Source: Ptychodera flava
Lineage: Eukaryota > Hemichordata > Enteropneusta > Ptychoderidae
Direction: 5' to 3'
Length of the DNA stretch: 64,000 nt
Assembly (NCBI RefSeq): GCF_041260155.1
Contig: NC_091947.1
Location: forward strand, 29,740,528 to 29,804,527
In this document: positions 40,866 through 53,037 of the stretch, piece by piece
Position numbering within the stretch: the stretch's first letter is position 1
How the letters are laid out: each line of letters opens with the position of its first letter
The notes under the pieces: model-generated
Told to the model about the DNA's origin: nothing
The model's database searches: none
What the model saw: only the letters and a program-made list of their open reading frames with translations
Made by a program: the position numbers and the translations under genes

Positions 40866-41570
40866 GCACAGAGTAATATCATAGACAGAGTGGCAACACT
40901 TGCATGCCTTTTGTTCCATGGTCGTCTCTGTAGACTATTGGCTTTTCATATTAAAATGAGCTTAAAAGGTGTTAAACTTTTTGGAGGCTTGGTTTGTGGT
41001 TGATAATTACACGAGATTATGCGAAACATACGACGAGATGGCATCGTACTGCCAGTCGCGTAGCAACCATGGTTACTTTGTGAGCTCTCAGGCCAGAAAC
41101 ACTGCCTCACGCCAATCAAAACATAACACGCCAGCAGTTTCATAAACATGTCCTTTCTTGGCGCACGTGTAAAAGACGGTATGACTGACCGTAAACCATT
41201 AAGTAAAACCAGACAGTATCGATAAAAGACTTTCAAATTTGGTTCAAACACACTCATTATATATTCATAAAAATATGAGAGGAATTTTTAAAACGGTAAA
41301 ACCCACTTTCCTGAAGCTCAAAACACTTCCGTTTTCGCCAGCACATCAATTCCGATCAGCACCACACGACAACAACAACACAAGCTTTGTCGAACATACT
41401 TTCGCTGAACAATTGGTGAAAATCCGAAAATTACCGAAGGGTGCATGGTCGGCACTCTTCGGAAAAGAGAGCCAAGAGCTTCGTGAGGCGAGGCAAACAT
41501 GGATTGCTTACGTAACCGCTTCACGCCTTAAACAATAGCTGTTGCCACTCTGTCTGATATTACTTTGTGC
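40866..41570. mobile_element. 705-bp terminal-inverted-repeat element with 5-bp target duplication
   Basis: The left end is GCACAGAGTAATATCA, TA, GACAGAGTGGCAAC. The right end is its reverse complement, allowing one substitution and a 2-bp gap, so the inverted repeats are about 30 bp. GTAAG flanks both ends (40861-40865 and 41571-41575), which looks like a target-site duplication. The interior carries a forward 87-codon reading frame that stops just before the right repeat. No transposase signature is visible. Superfamily not assigned. Confidence 0.65.
41275..41538 (+). CDS. Unrecognised 87-aa reading frame inside the TIR element
   Basis: ATG at 41275 opens 87 codons ending in TAG at 41536-41538, two bases before the right inverted repeat. 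The first 20 residues (MRGIFKTVKPTFLKLKTLPF) are basic and amphipathic, like a mitochondrial leader. The remainder is hydrophilic and helical in character, including QLVKIRKLPKGAWSALFGKE and ELREARQTWIAYV. An AATAAA follows at 41601-41606, outside the element. I do not recognise a family. It could be a captured small host gene, a processed copy or a chance frame. Composition looks more protein-like than the random frames nearby. No splice sites are needed. Confidence 0.4.
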   Translation: MRGIFKTVKPTFLKLKTLPFSPAHQFRSAPHDNNNTSFVEHTFAEQLVKIRKLPKGAWSALFGKESQELREARQTWIAYVTASRLKQ

Positions 41571-42489
41571 GTAAGGTGATGAGCAGTTGGGCAGTGTGAC
41601 AATAAACTTTTATCAGAGAAAATATGTTTGGAACAGTATTTCATGTGGATTCATGTGAAACGAATTTTTAAGGGGGAGTGATATATATCCACGAAAAGTT
41701 TTTGATGTCATAGGTGTTTTGTACACAAAAATAAATGTACTGCAATTTTTTCAAGTATTGAGGGACCTAAAAAAGTCATCCCGAAACGGGCTGAGATAGA
41801 ATATCACACACACTGGTCGTTTGAACTCTGTCTCACAGAATTTCACTGTCTAATGAGAGACAATTCACTTAAAACCATGGGTTGTAGACAGGTATTATTA
41901 TTAAACTCTGATATAAACATTTCCGTAAATTATATTTGAAAGAACCCCCGAGAAATAAAAGATAGATGAACTAGTTCACTTAAAAAGAATATACTGTCAT
42001 TTCAATACATTTCCATACAGTTCAATGAAATATCTTAGTCTCCTATTCGCGAGGAAGATAAGATCTACACTTACGATTGATGGTTTGTTACGAATTCCTG
42101 TGTTATCTTTAATGCTTGTAATTATATTGCTTTTTTAAATGTGTCTTTAATCTAGAGCAAGCTTGCAGATATCGAACGTGAAATCGTCACCGGCCACGTG
42201 GTGAAGCCATGTGCATTTCCGATTCTAGAATTACACAGTTGTATTATAAAGATATTGTATCTCTTTATTTACCTTCAAAAAAGAATACATAACTAACTTC
42301 CACTTCTGTGGCGTATTTGAAATGACATTTTCAGAAAAAAACTTTTTATCAGGGCAATGGCACACTCTTTGAAAGCAAAACAAAACAAATGAAATCATGT
42401 GACTCATGTGATGTGGTTTACTATATTTTGTGAAAATTTGTCCAGGGTTAAATTGCTTCTAATCTTTCTCGTCGTTTCTTGAATTTAAA

Positions 42490-43680
<1,191 letters not shown>

Positions 43681-44129
43681 GTTAAATCAGCACGTTTCCA
43701 TACACATATAGTACTTCTTCAATGTAAAGCTCCCTTCGTTATGATGTATGACACACATTTTCTTTCGCATCAACACTTTCATTCTCTTGGCGATTTTTCC
43801 ACGTGCAGATTCATTGATTTGAATCAATGCTAAGTAATGCTAAGTAATTTCAAAGTGACGTGTTTCGATCGTTAAGTTCAACAAAAATATTTCAATTGTT
43901 TCATTCCTTCTCTTTCCGATGAAGGATTTAATGAGACGTCTATCTCTCAACGTCTGCTCATGGACTTTGGATGGCGACTAAATTGCAGAAACCAGAAAGA
44001 ATTAATACTTGTAGAATGAAGTTTCTATAACACAAGCAGTCAATGTTTTTCAGCGTATTTAGCTGTCGATCTGACATGGACGACGATCTTCATCAGAATG
44101 ACAAAAAGAAATGAATAATTTATAGTTGA

Positions 44130-44145
44130 CCACTAGATGGCGGTG
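44130..44145 (+). promoter_or_regulatory. CTCF-like binding motif
   Basis: CCACTAGATGGCGGTG closely matches the bilaterian CTCF core CCASYAGRKGGCRS. It lies in gene-free DNA about 3.9 kb before gene A. A second good match, CCACAGGGGGCGC, is inside the last exon of gene A (52685-52697). Motif evidence only. Confidence 0.4.
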
Positions 44146-44557
44146 TGATCAACTGATTGTAAATATGAGTATTTTAAGACCCATCTCTGTTTATTTGTGG
44201 AGTGTGGCGTCTAATGTTAATGGCTTCTCAGATCTTCCTTGGCAAGAATTAATACTTGAACACGTAATTTGCAAAGGTTCTTGAAGTATGTGTAACTAGC
44301 GTGTTTCTACCGTGTTGAATTATCGAGGAGACTCAGAGCTTGTTACTGTTCATAGTACAAAATATAGTGTTATAATTTCATATAAAACATTTAATATAAG
44401 GAGCTTTCGTCAATATTAAATAAGTGCTTTTCATTTATATGTGATGCTTAATAACATAGTAATAAAATCCGTGTTCTAGAAGAATTTTTCTTTGGTATTT
44501 GGTTCAGTTGCTATATTGATCCTCATTACTTCTCATTTTCCCGAGATTCCCTCCACT

Positions 44558-45300
44558 ATGAGTAACAATGACTCCCTCACCAGATTTGTGTATGAAATCA
44601 AGAACGGTGTTGAACATATTTTGACCAATCAAGCTGATTTTGTACGGGGTTTTAATGACTTCTTTGTTCGAGTTGGCGAAAACTTGGCAAATAACATTCA
44701 ACATTCTGAAAACCATTTCAGAAATTAAATCTGTTTGCCAATATCACACTCATTTTTTTATCCAACCAGTAACAGATTATTAGGTTCACCATCTTTCTCT
44801 TAGCAAATTAGATGGCAAAAAAGGAAGTGGATGGGATAATTTGCCCCCGAGACTTCTCACTGATGCAGCCATTGTCATTTCAAGACCTCTGGCCTACATT
44901 ATAGATGTTTCTTTTTCAACGGGTGTGTTCCCCGCCGCTGTAAAAATTGCCAAAGTTACACTCACCCTTAAAAAGAGAGAAGAGGAACGTGTTGTGAGTT
45001 ACAGATCAGTGTCCATACTGCCTGTTGTTCAGCCAAGTCATCGAAAACGTCGTTAACAAGCAGCTCACCTCTTATATTAACTGTACAAACATCAGTATGG
45101 CTTATGAAAGTAGCACAGCACCAAGTTAACTTTGATAAACTTAGTAAACTATTTGCAACATAAAATTGACAAAGGAAATAATCGACTTTAGTAAAGCATT
45201 TGACACTATAAACCGTGGCATTTTGTTGTCAAAACTTGAACATTATGGGTTTTGGGGCCCTGCCTACAATGGATACAAAGTCACAGTGTGTATGTAAGAA
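44558..45300 (+). mobile_element. Truncated non-LTR retrotransposon (LINE) reverse-transcriptase fragment
   Basis: Three consecutive segments in different frames match one LINE open reading frame of the CR1/L2/Jockey type. The first is VRGFNDFFVRVGENLANNI (linker before the RT, about 44637-44700). The second is GKKGSGWDNLPPRLLTDA with LAYIIDVSFSTGVFP and VSYRSVSILPVV (about 44812-45036). The third is IDFSKAFDTINRGILLSKLE (45181-45240), the first catalytic aspartate block. The endonuclease, the YxDD block and the 3' end are absent. Stop codons and frame changes separate the segments, so it is a dead 5'- and 3'-truncated copy. Confidence 0.85.
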
Positions 45301-46273
45301 CTTTGGACACCGTTTAAAATGCCGATGTAAATGTGAACGAGAAATGACCTCTCTCGCTGCATGTTATAAAAAAGGCAACACCTGTTGTAACTTGAACTAA
45401 ATTCCGATACCAATTATCTGATCGTGTCGGCTTTGGACAAATTTGGCAAAGGTAACCTTGACCTCAAAAAAGGTGTTATGACGTTTGGATAGAAGATGCA
45501 CCCTTCCCTGACTCCACATCCAGAACACACGCACGAAATATAGACTTGTAAATTTAAAAAAAATACGTACAGAAAACCAATTACGAGAAGTTGTGTATCT
45601 CATCTACAGCACATAGGAATGTCATCGAGCCATGGGCACTTCACCATATGGAAAGAGGGGAGGTGACACCTTGTGTACAACAACGTTGACATCTCGCATT
45701 GTAGTAAATGAGTCGTGACAATAAATTTTCATACCTTTGTCGTTGTAAATTGACACGGCCCAATGTATGACATACAAAATATTTGGAGTGGTAAATAGGT
45801 CGCCCTACTTATCACAACGTAATTTCCAAAGCAAGGTATATCTCGAATAACTAGGAGTGTCGTAATCGTTTTGATGGCCACAGTCGGTGTAACAGAGGGT
45901 GATCAACGGAATCCAGACTGTCGCTGGGCTATAAGGGTTAACTGGCAGCTATCGCTGATTGGACACAAAAGATGTGGCTAGAAGTGGTAAGCGTATTTAG
46001 TTTGTCGTGTAGGGTGAATGTTAACTGCGATGGCCTGCAGTTGGTCAGGCATAGGGACACTTGTGTTGTACCTCTTGAGTTTGGCCTCCTTTCGGTGTTA
46101 GTGACGTACATGTGTATTTAATGTTACTATGGTACATTTTTCGGATTGCTGATGCACTCTATCTCAGGGTAGACTTGCTGGAAAGTTGTGGATAGCATTG
46201 ACGCCTAGGCTTGGCAGATGTGCAGTTTTAATCATAAAATTATAACATGCATAATAAGGAAGTATTAATTTAA
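45301..46273. other. Intergenic; nothing recognised
   Basis: No exon, repeat structure or RNA gene could be supported between the LINE fragment and the fold-back element. Confidence 0.35.
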
Positions 46274-46954
46274 GGTTCCAAGACAAGAAATTGACCTTTT
46301 TAATCTGACAATCCTCTAATGGTTAATAAGCTCAGAACCACTGTAAAGTATACATTTTCTGAAAGCCTAGATATAGGGGAACATTTTAGTAACCACAGTG
46401 TCACAATTATTTACATAATTATCAATTGACAGGTAATTTGCATAACCTTTCAAAAATCGGTTTCCCTATGTTTTGTCTCAAAACTTCAAAGTATCTGACT
46501 CAAAATTGCTGGAATGCAAGCTGTCAAAACGCTCTTCCGAAGTGTGTCTCAGATTTTTTATATCTTGCTTAGTTTTTTTGGAGCACAATTTTAAAGAAAT
46601 CAACTATGGTTACATTCACCGCTCTGGAAGTTTTTCTGGCATAACAATTGTTTTAGAAGATTTAAGAAAATTCTGAGACAATTTTGAAGATCCTTGGGAC
46701 AGCTTGCACTCACACAAATTTCAGTCAATTATCTGAAAGCAATGAAACATGCAAAACGTAGGGAAAACAGATTTTTGAAAGGTTATGCAAATTACCTGTC
46801 ACGTGATAGTTATGTAAATAATGGTGACACTATGGTAACCAAAATGTTTCTCTATATCTAGGCTTTCCGAAAATATATAATTTACGGGGGTTCTGAGCTT
46901 ATTAAACACGAGAGAATTGTTAGTTTAAAAAGGTCAATTTCTTGTCTTGGAACC
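46274..46954. mobile_element. 681-bp fold-back element flanked by TTAA
   Basis: The two ends are long inverted repeats of about 200 bp. The left arm starts GGTTCCAAGACAAGAAATTG and the right arm ends CAATTTCTTGTCTTGGAACC. Further complementary blocks are GGTAATTTGCATAACCTTTC versus GAAAGGTTATGCAAATTACC, and CCTAGATATAG versus CTATATCTAGG. TTAA lies immediately outside each end (46270-46273 and 46955-46958), a likely target duplication as in piggyBac-type MITEs. The unpaired middle is about 270 bp with no recognisable gene. Confidence 0.8.
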
Positions 46955-46958
46955 TTAA

Positions 46959-48015
46959 CAACGTGGATATAGTTTAAAGTAGTTTCATGTTTAAGTGCCT
47001 GATGAAATGTGACATGTTTTAGGTTTCCCCCGAACGACATTGGGATTAACATGGACCGAATGGTATCTTCATCAATTTTAAAATACCGTCTAATTCACCT
47101 TCTTGAAGTTGTGAGCACAAAATATTTCATTTTGTCACAGATAATTGTTCTGAGTTACGTGAAATAAAGGGTTCGTTAGTGATATAAAGGAAAACAATTA
47201 CAGAAAGGGCGTTTAGTCCAAACATGAATTTTCGTAATTTCTTTTCGTTTAAGAGATTGTAGACAGGAATGCAATTCCATACGATAAACTCTGGTAAAAT
47301 ATTTATAGTATGTTCGTTGGGGGCGCCTGCGTATCTCTACTATTAATCTTTATTGGCATTTTTCGTGGTCGTAGTCCGAGTCCCAACGCCGAGGTATAGG
47401 GTGTGAATTAACCTGTCAGAGGTAGAGTCCAAAGTACAATCGAGGTCAGAGCAGGCTGTCAATCTGCAAATATTAAACTACGTTGGTATGAAGAGTATTT
47501 CAACATGGCATGAACGCAACAGTCTATTTTTCAGAGCTAAACCCTCCGTGCGCCAGGTAAGCGTCACCACACTTCTTCCGCGCTCGCCTCTGTCAAAAAC
47601 CGTTACGTAAATGTGTACTAACAAAGATGTAAGTTGCACCAGTTTATGTCTGTCATGAAAACATATCTTGTGCGTTAAAATCACTGCGATTGTTGGCGTC
47701 GTCGGTACAAATTTAGGTCGTGTGATGCTTAAGCTAGGTCAACCGTTATTTTATTGATGAACGGTGTGATTTCACTGGATACATTTGTACGTTTTGTGTA
47801 AAGAAAAGTTCAAAGTTCGAATCAGTTACAGGATCTTCTAATCAAACTGCAAACTAATTAGGCATTGGACTTCAGTCATAAGGAAATAACCGCTCTTCCA
47901 TGGACCTGGCGATCGAAACACAAACTCTGAAGCATCTTTATCATCTAATTTTCGCGCCATTTTCTCTGCAGCTCAGATGTGGCAAATAGTCGACCTGCAT
48001 TACTATAATAGTACG
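46959..48015. other. Upstream region of gene A
   Basis: No coding exon recognised. It presumably contains the promoter and 5' UTR of gene A. CTATAATAG lies about 14 bp before the proposed ATG, too close to be the TATA box of that ATG unless the 5' UTR is tiny or the transcript starts elsewhere. Confidence 0.35.
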
Positions 48016-51000
48016 ATGTATGATGTGCTATTAACCATTGCGGTGAGACAACTCTTATGTAACTAAACTATCTCTTATCGTGCAGTGGCTACTCGCAAAA
48101 GCGCATCACCAAGACGGCAAAATGGCAGCTTTTTACTAACCCCTCGAGATACAAATTTTCAACTACGAAAAACCTTCAAGCAACATAATTTCTACTGTTA
48201 CAACTATTCGACATCAAAGCTGGCGATTTTTTAGCTGTACATTATTATGCAGAAGCAAAAACGCTACTTGTGTATGATTTATTGCTTAACAAGCTACAAT
48301 TCCGTGCGTCAATGCCTGGTACCACGCTGTACAACTAACTCCTTGCCGCTATATTACCTGCGTATTTATTCAAGCGCTAGCAGCATTCATATTTGATGCA
48401 AATAATAAAATCAAATCGACTGCATGATTTATGCCTCATTAGCTCGCTACTGCAAATAGTTATATCTCATAAATTATCTGCAAAGTCGTTATATTATATT
48501 ACAGCCATGGTACATGTTACTATCCGTGCAAATATTGCACCCTTGCTCGTATACTGCATTGAGCACACCTGTACAACAACACCTGTGCGTCACCATTGCC
48601 AGGTTCCCAAATTCTTGCTCAAACCTTTGAAGAGTGTTTTAATAGAAGTAAATCAAGTGATAGATAAAGACAACATCGCCGGATAGTTGTTCCAAGGGTC
48701 ACCAATAAATTGCGTGTTTTGCTAATTTGGACTGAAAATTTGGAATGTATGAACTAACACCTAACCCGCACAAGAAAGAATGCATTGATGTATACTGCAT
48801 ACAGATTCACGCCACAGTTTTGTTCTCTTCTGTATGTTTACTAACATTACTTTCTGTCTTTCTCTTCTCCACTGCGAACAGATTGTTTTGGGCGTGTCAG
48901 TCACAACAGTCGTATACTACGCCATCAGATCCTCTAAGTTCAAAGTTCACAGTGTCACGCCCTATATCTCTTGGTTGCCCGGCATCGGCGTTATCCAGAG
49001 ACGTTCTTCGGATTTAAGGTGAACGTTTGACCGAGCGAAATAAATTTCTTTGTATCGCAACTCACATCAATATTCTTAGCTTGGACAAGTTGCTGCGCAA
49101 CCGTGAATGTTTAGTTCTCATTTCTGCGTCCAGTCAAAACGTACATCATTTCAAGGTGTCAACCTTACCAATAGGTCATTATATTATTGTTTGTCTACTT
49201 ATATGATAACGGTTGTTTACGTATACACATGATTATCGACAGTTCTTATCCTCTCGTGCGTTATTTTCATTTCGACTGAAATGTGACAATTTCGAAGGCT
49301 TCAATCGAACGATCATTATTATTATGCCGTTCACCAAGATCGTCTAAAATGAAAATTCAGAATTATAAATAGTTAAGTTAAAAACATGAAAATAGACTGC
49401 CGACATTCCCCCGTGCATACAGTTGGTTGTATCATCATTACGTATCGTAAGCATAGACAGTCAAAAATGGGCTACTTGTGAAATCTTTTATTTCTGTTAC
49501 TGGCTATAAATTGTGCCAGCAATCGCTTTTTGTCGCACTGATAATGAGCGGAGTCAGAGGCCAACACGGTACTAGAGGCTGTCGACAGTCTATTAATAGA
49601 ATGAGAAGTACCCAACCTTAGAGTTGCATCAGTCCACCATTGTTTTCGGCGTAATCAGGACTTTACCTTTAGTCTGACATATCTGCTCTTCAAATGTCGC
49701 CAAAATTTATTGAAACCCAAACGGCTTTGATAAAACCTAGCAATATTACTACTACTAGATAATATTTTCTTATTTCTTTCTCTTCTGGTCTCTTTGTCCA
49801 TCAATAGTAAAGAAGAAGGTGTTGCTGTGGCGTCTGATGAAAATCGGAACACTGATACCAAAGAAAAAGTGTCTGAACCGAAGGTAATACTGCATCCACT
49901 GCCCAGCAAAGGCTGTGAAGGTACATTGACGGAAGAGAAATTGGGTTCTTCTGAAGAAGCCTCGTCAGACGATAAACTTGAGAGGCCTGAAGACGAAACC
50001 GCAATGACCAGTGAGGGCGCTGACTATGGTGCCGGAGGCCAATCCGACAGTCCAAAAGACACCGACTTTGACCCTGGTAAGATTGACGAGCTGCTCAACT
50101 TCGTGAAGGATTGTGAAGAATCAGGAGAGTACGAGAACGGCATTAGTGTCCAGGACGACGAAGACGAAGAGGAAACACACAGCGATGTTTCCAGTAGCTC
50201 CCCGGTTGAGTATACCGTAACGTATTCAGATTCCGACTCTGAGCAGCGGCGCATTGTAGGAAGTTCTGAGGTAGCAGGGTTCCAATATGGATCAGATGAA
50301 GAGAACGAAACTACTGGGGAAATTGTAATTGTTAGTCAAGCCATGATAGCAGACGATTCTGAGAAGCCGTTGTCGACATCAACCAGCAAAGATGACGAGT
50401 CTGAGAAGGTTGATGCAGAGCTTTACGATCCAGAAACAAAAGCGCTAACAAACAATGACAAGATGGATGATGGTGAAGAATCTGTCTCCGTAGAAACAGC
50501 ACAAATGTTTGAATATCACGTCGATGAGCAAGAATTCCCGGAAAATGAAAATAGGGAAACCAAAAATGCAAATGACAGTACATCGGAAGCAATCGACGAA
50601 ATTGCAGAGGGTTATCTTGAACAGGATCAAGCGAATGGAAACTATGACGAGCAAAGAGCTGGCAAGGATTCGACTATCGACGACCCTAACAAGGCTTCGG
50701 AAACAGAACAGGAAAAACATCAAATCGCCGAATACTTAGAGCCATATGATGTGACCGAGAAGGTCGATAGCCTACAAGCCCCGTCACAAACAGAAAATGA
50801 TGACGACACGACAGAGATTTCTACAGACAGAGAAAATGAAATTGAGAATGGTAATTTGGTGTTTTTTTCACACGAAGAAAAACACACGGAAGACACTACA
50901 GCTGAGGTGGCGATGCCGTTGGCAGAGGACCAAATTGAACATTGTGACACCAGTCTCGCACAGGAAAACATAGAATTGTATCCAGAAGTTGTGACGACGC

Positions 51001-52377
51001 GTTACTATGAAGAATTAGAGCCAGACATTACTGTTCAGTCTGTAACCCGGATGAACGAAAGCTTGGCCAGCTTTGTAAGTATGGATTCGGATGAACTCGA
51101 TGTTGGCAACTCGACTAGCAGTCATCCCGATGCGCACCGGCTGCTGCAGAATTCCAGTCGCACCGATTCTGTTGGTGAAGGCGAAGACGACGTCTTCCAC
51201 TGTAGGCAAGATGAGCAAGAAGAGGATGCTCTTCAACATGAGACCAGAGATGAGACGGGAGGTGCGATGGCGCCATCAACGTCGACAGAAGAGAAAGAAG
51301 GCAGTGACGGCGGATACACAATCGAGCAAGCTACCTTGGTAACCATTCCAGAAGAGCTTATTGAATATCACACGGTTTTAACTTTTTGCACTGGCTATTA
51401 CGTCATAGACGACAAAGAAAAGGAAAAAGAGCGCAAAGCGAGAAGAGCGAAGGTAAGTCGAAAATACATAGATACATACAAAGAATCAACCATGGTAGAA
51501 GTATGTGAATTAGCTAATGTGTGAACAATATGAGTCTAATTCATAGAAAATTTATACTAGTGAAATTTTGGTTCGAGAAAATTTAAGAAAGCGGGAAGAA
51601 TACATTTTCAACTCCATTCTTATGCACTTGAGCTGATGTCTTACAGCTGCATCTGTCTCAGTCAGCCTGTGAACACGATTTCTCGAAAACTATGTGTACG
51701 TGTGGGAAAGAGTGAGGGTTGAATTAGTTAGCATTAATTTGTATAATTGCTAATTTTGGATATTTCGATGTTCCCTCATTCCTCGTCAACATCTTACTTT
51801 CTCTATTACCAAAACTGATGACAAAAATTGCATATTCAGATATGTCGTTCCAGTTTTATCATTTTTGGCCAAGACATAAATTTCTCGAAAATCTTTGGTC
51901 AGATGGCTTTTAAAACTTGGAATGTAGATTTCTAGTGACAATTTCATTCAGAGATTCTAAGAGAATGACAGAATTTGCATATGAAGGGTTTCAGTTAATT
52001 TTTTTTTCATTTTTGGTCAAAACTTTTCCGATGGCTTTCAATGTTAGTGTGTTGATGTGTGGACATTTTTTCATTAATGAATGCAACTAATGAGAAAAAT
52101 ATATTTATGTTCACTTTTAGAGTTCACTCTTCTTCTGCTTGGTCAAATCATCGATTTCTCCGAAAGCAGTTTTAAATTTGGTCGGCAGTTTTCTAGCTAT
52201 GATCTCATTCAGATATTTTCAAATGATAACAATACTAGTATTTCCACTTGTAGTTTTTTGTCAAATATTGTCAGTTTTCGTCAAAATATAATTGTTTTCT
52301 CTTGTTTAAATCGTCCGATACGCGGAAGCACCTTCATTTCACATCTACTAGTAAATCTGCCCGACAATATAATTATT

Positions 52378-52470
<93 letters not shown>

Positions 52471-53037
52471 AGATCCAGGGACAGAGCAGCATGCGAAATG
52501 ATAGCCACCGGAGTGTATAAACCCTATGATCTATTCAGAATTATAAACCACTACATGGAAAAATGGTTCGACACGGAAGAAACAAAAGTGTACATAGTGA
52601 CACCGACCATTGACTCTGTTATGCTTACTCAACTTCTAGATTGTATGCAGAAAACTCCCGCCAACGACGAGGACGGCACTCCTACCACAGGGGGCGCTCT
52701 CGAGCAGCTCTGTACCAGAGACATCGGACCAGCCACTGTCAAACTTTCTCCATCCATGAAAAATTTGTATCACCAGAAAGTGAAATCATGTGTGTGGACA
52801 TCAAAGGTGGGCATGAGTGCGTTTAACTGTAAGTTTTTGGCAGGTGAATACCAGGAGGGAAAGGTTGAGTTGTTGATCACCAGTGCGAACTTCACAAAAG
52901 CTCATTTAAATAGCGAAAAACGAAATGTACACAACGACAGACAGCGTGATACACTGGTTATCCTGAAGACCACGCCGCAGTATTTCCACGAAAAATACAT
53001 GAAGCCTTTAGAGCCAGTCTTGAGGAAACTTTTATAG
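48016..53037 (+). CDS. Gene A: membrane-anchored acidic protein with a C-terminal PLD-like domain lacking the catalytic His, 4 exons, about 791 aa
   Basis: Family not recognised. Proposed exons are 48016-48042, 48882-49018, 49808-51452 and 52471-53037. Phases 0, 2 and 0 match at all three junctions. Exon 1 encodes MYDVLLTIA. Joined to exon 2 (IVLGVSVTTVVYYAI) it makes one uninterrupted ~21-residue membrane helix followed by RSSKFK. Exon 3 encodes 548 residues of Glu/Asp/Ser/Thr-rich, probably disordered sequence, ending in a Lys/Arg cluster (KEKEKERKARRAK). Exon 4 (188 aa) has a PLD-like pattern: KVYIVTPTIDSVML strand-loop, then FNCKFLAG (residues about 721-728) and VELLITSANFTKAHL. In PLD-like enzymes this half-site reads HxK...SxN. 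Here Asn722 replaces His while Lys724 and Ser741/Asn743 remain, so catalysis is doubtful. The intron 3 acceptor tract is a CT microsatellite. Paralogous to gene B downstream. The first exon is the least certain part. Confidence 0.75.
52384..52468 (+). repeat. (CT)n microsatellite forming the polypyrimidine tract of gene A exon 4
   Basis: 85 nt of pure CT repeat run straight into the acceptor AG at 52469-52470. The Leu-Ser repeat frame that reads through it into exon 4 is intronic and should not be translated in the spliced message. Confidence 0.9.

Noticed and set aside
40946-41257. 103-codon minus-strand frame inside the TIR element
   Set aside because: Begins with a non-conserved context, overlaps the start of the forward frame and has no protein-like pattern. 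Likely chance.
44043-44100. CTGATGAAG...ATCGACAGC arrangement on the minus strand, reminiscent of hammerhead or Penelope-like element ends
   Set aside because: The GAAA core and pairing stems of a hammerhead are not convincing, and no matching reverse transcriptase lies next to it. The nearby RT fragment is a LINE type on the other strand.
49794-49807. Start of the gene A acidic frame at 49794
   Set aside because: The codon there is TTG, not ATG, and lies before an acceptor (CAATAG). The phase join to 49018 is exact, so the segment is intron.
51540-52330. Repeated TTTCTCGAAAA/TTTCTCCGAAAG and TTGGTCA phrases in gene A intron 3, suggesting a decayed satellite
   Set aside because: The similarity is too patchy to define a unit length by eye. 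A self-dotplot would be needed, and a diagonal of constant period would support it.
52081-52470. Long open frame with a Leu-Ser repeat running into the gene A PLD-like domain
   Set aside because: The repeat is the CT microsatellite. A clean acceptor and phase-matched join from 51452 to 52471 show it is intronic.
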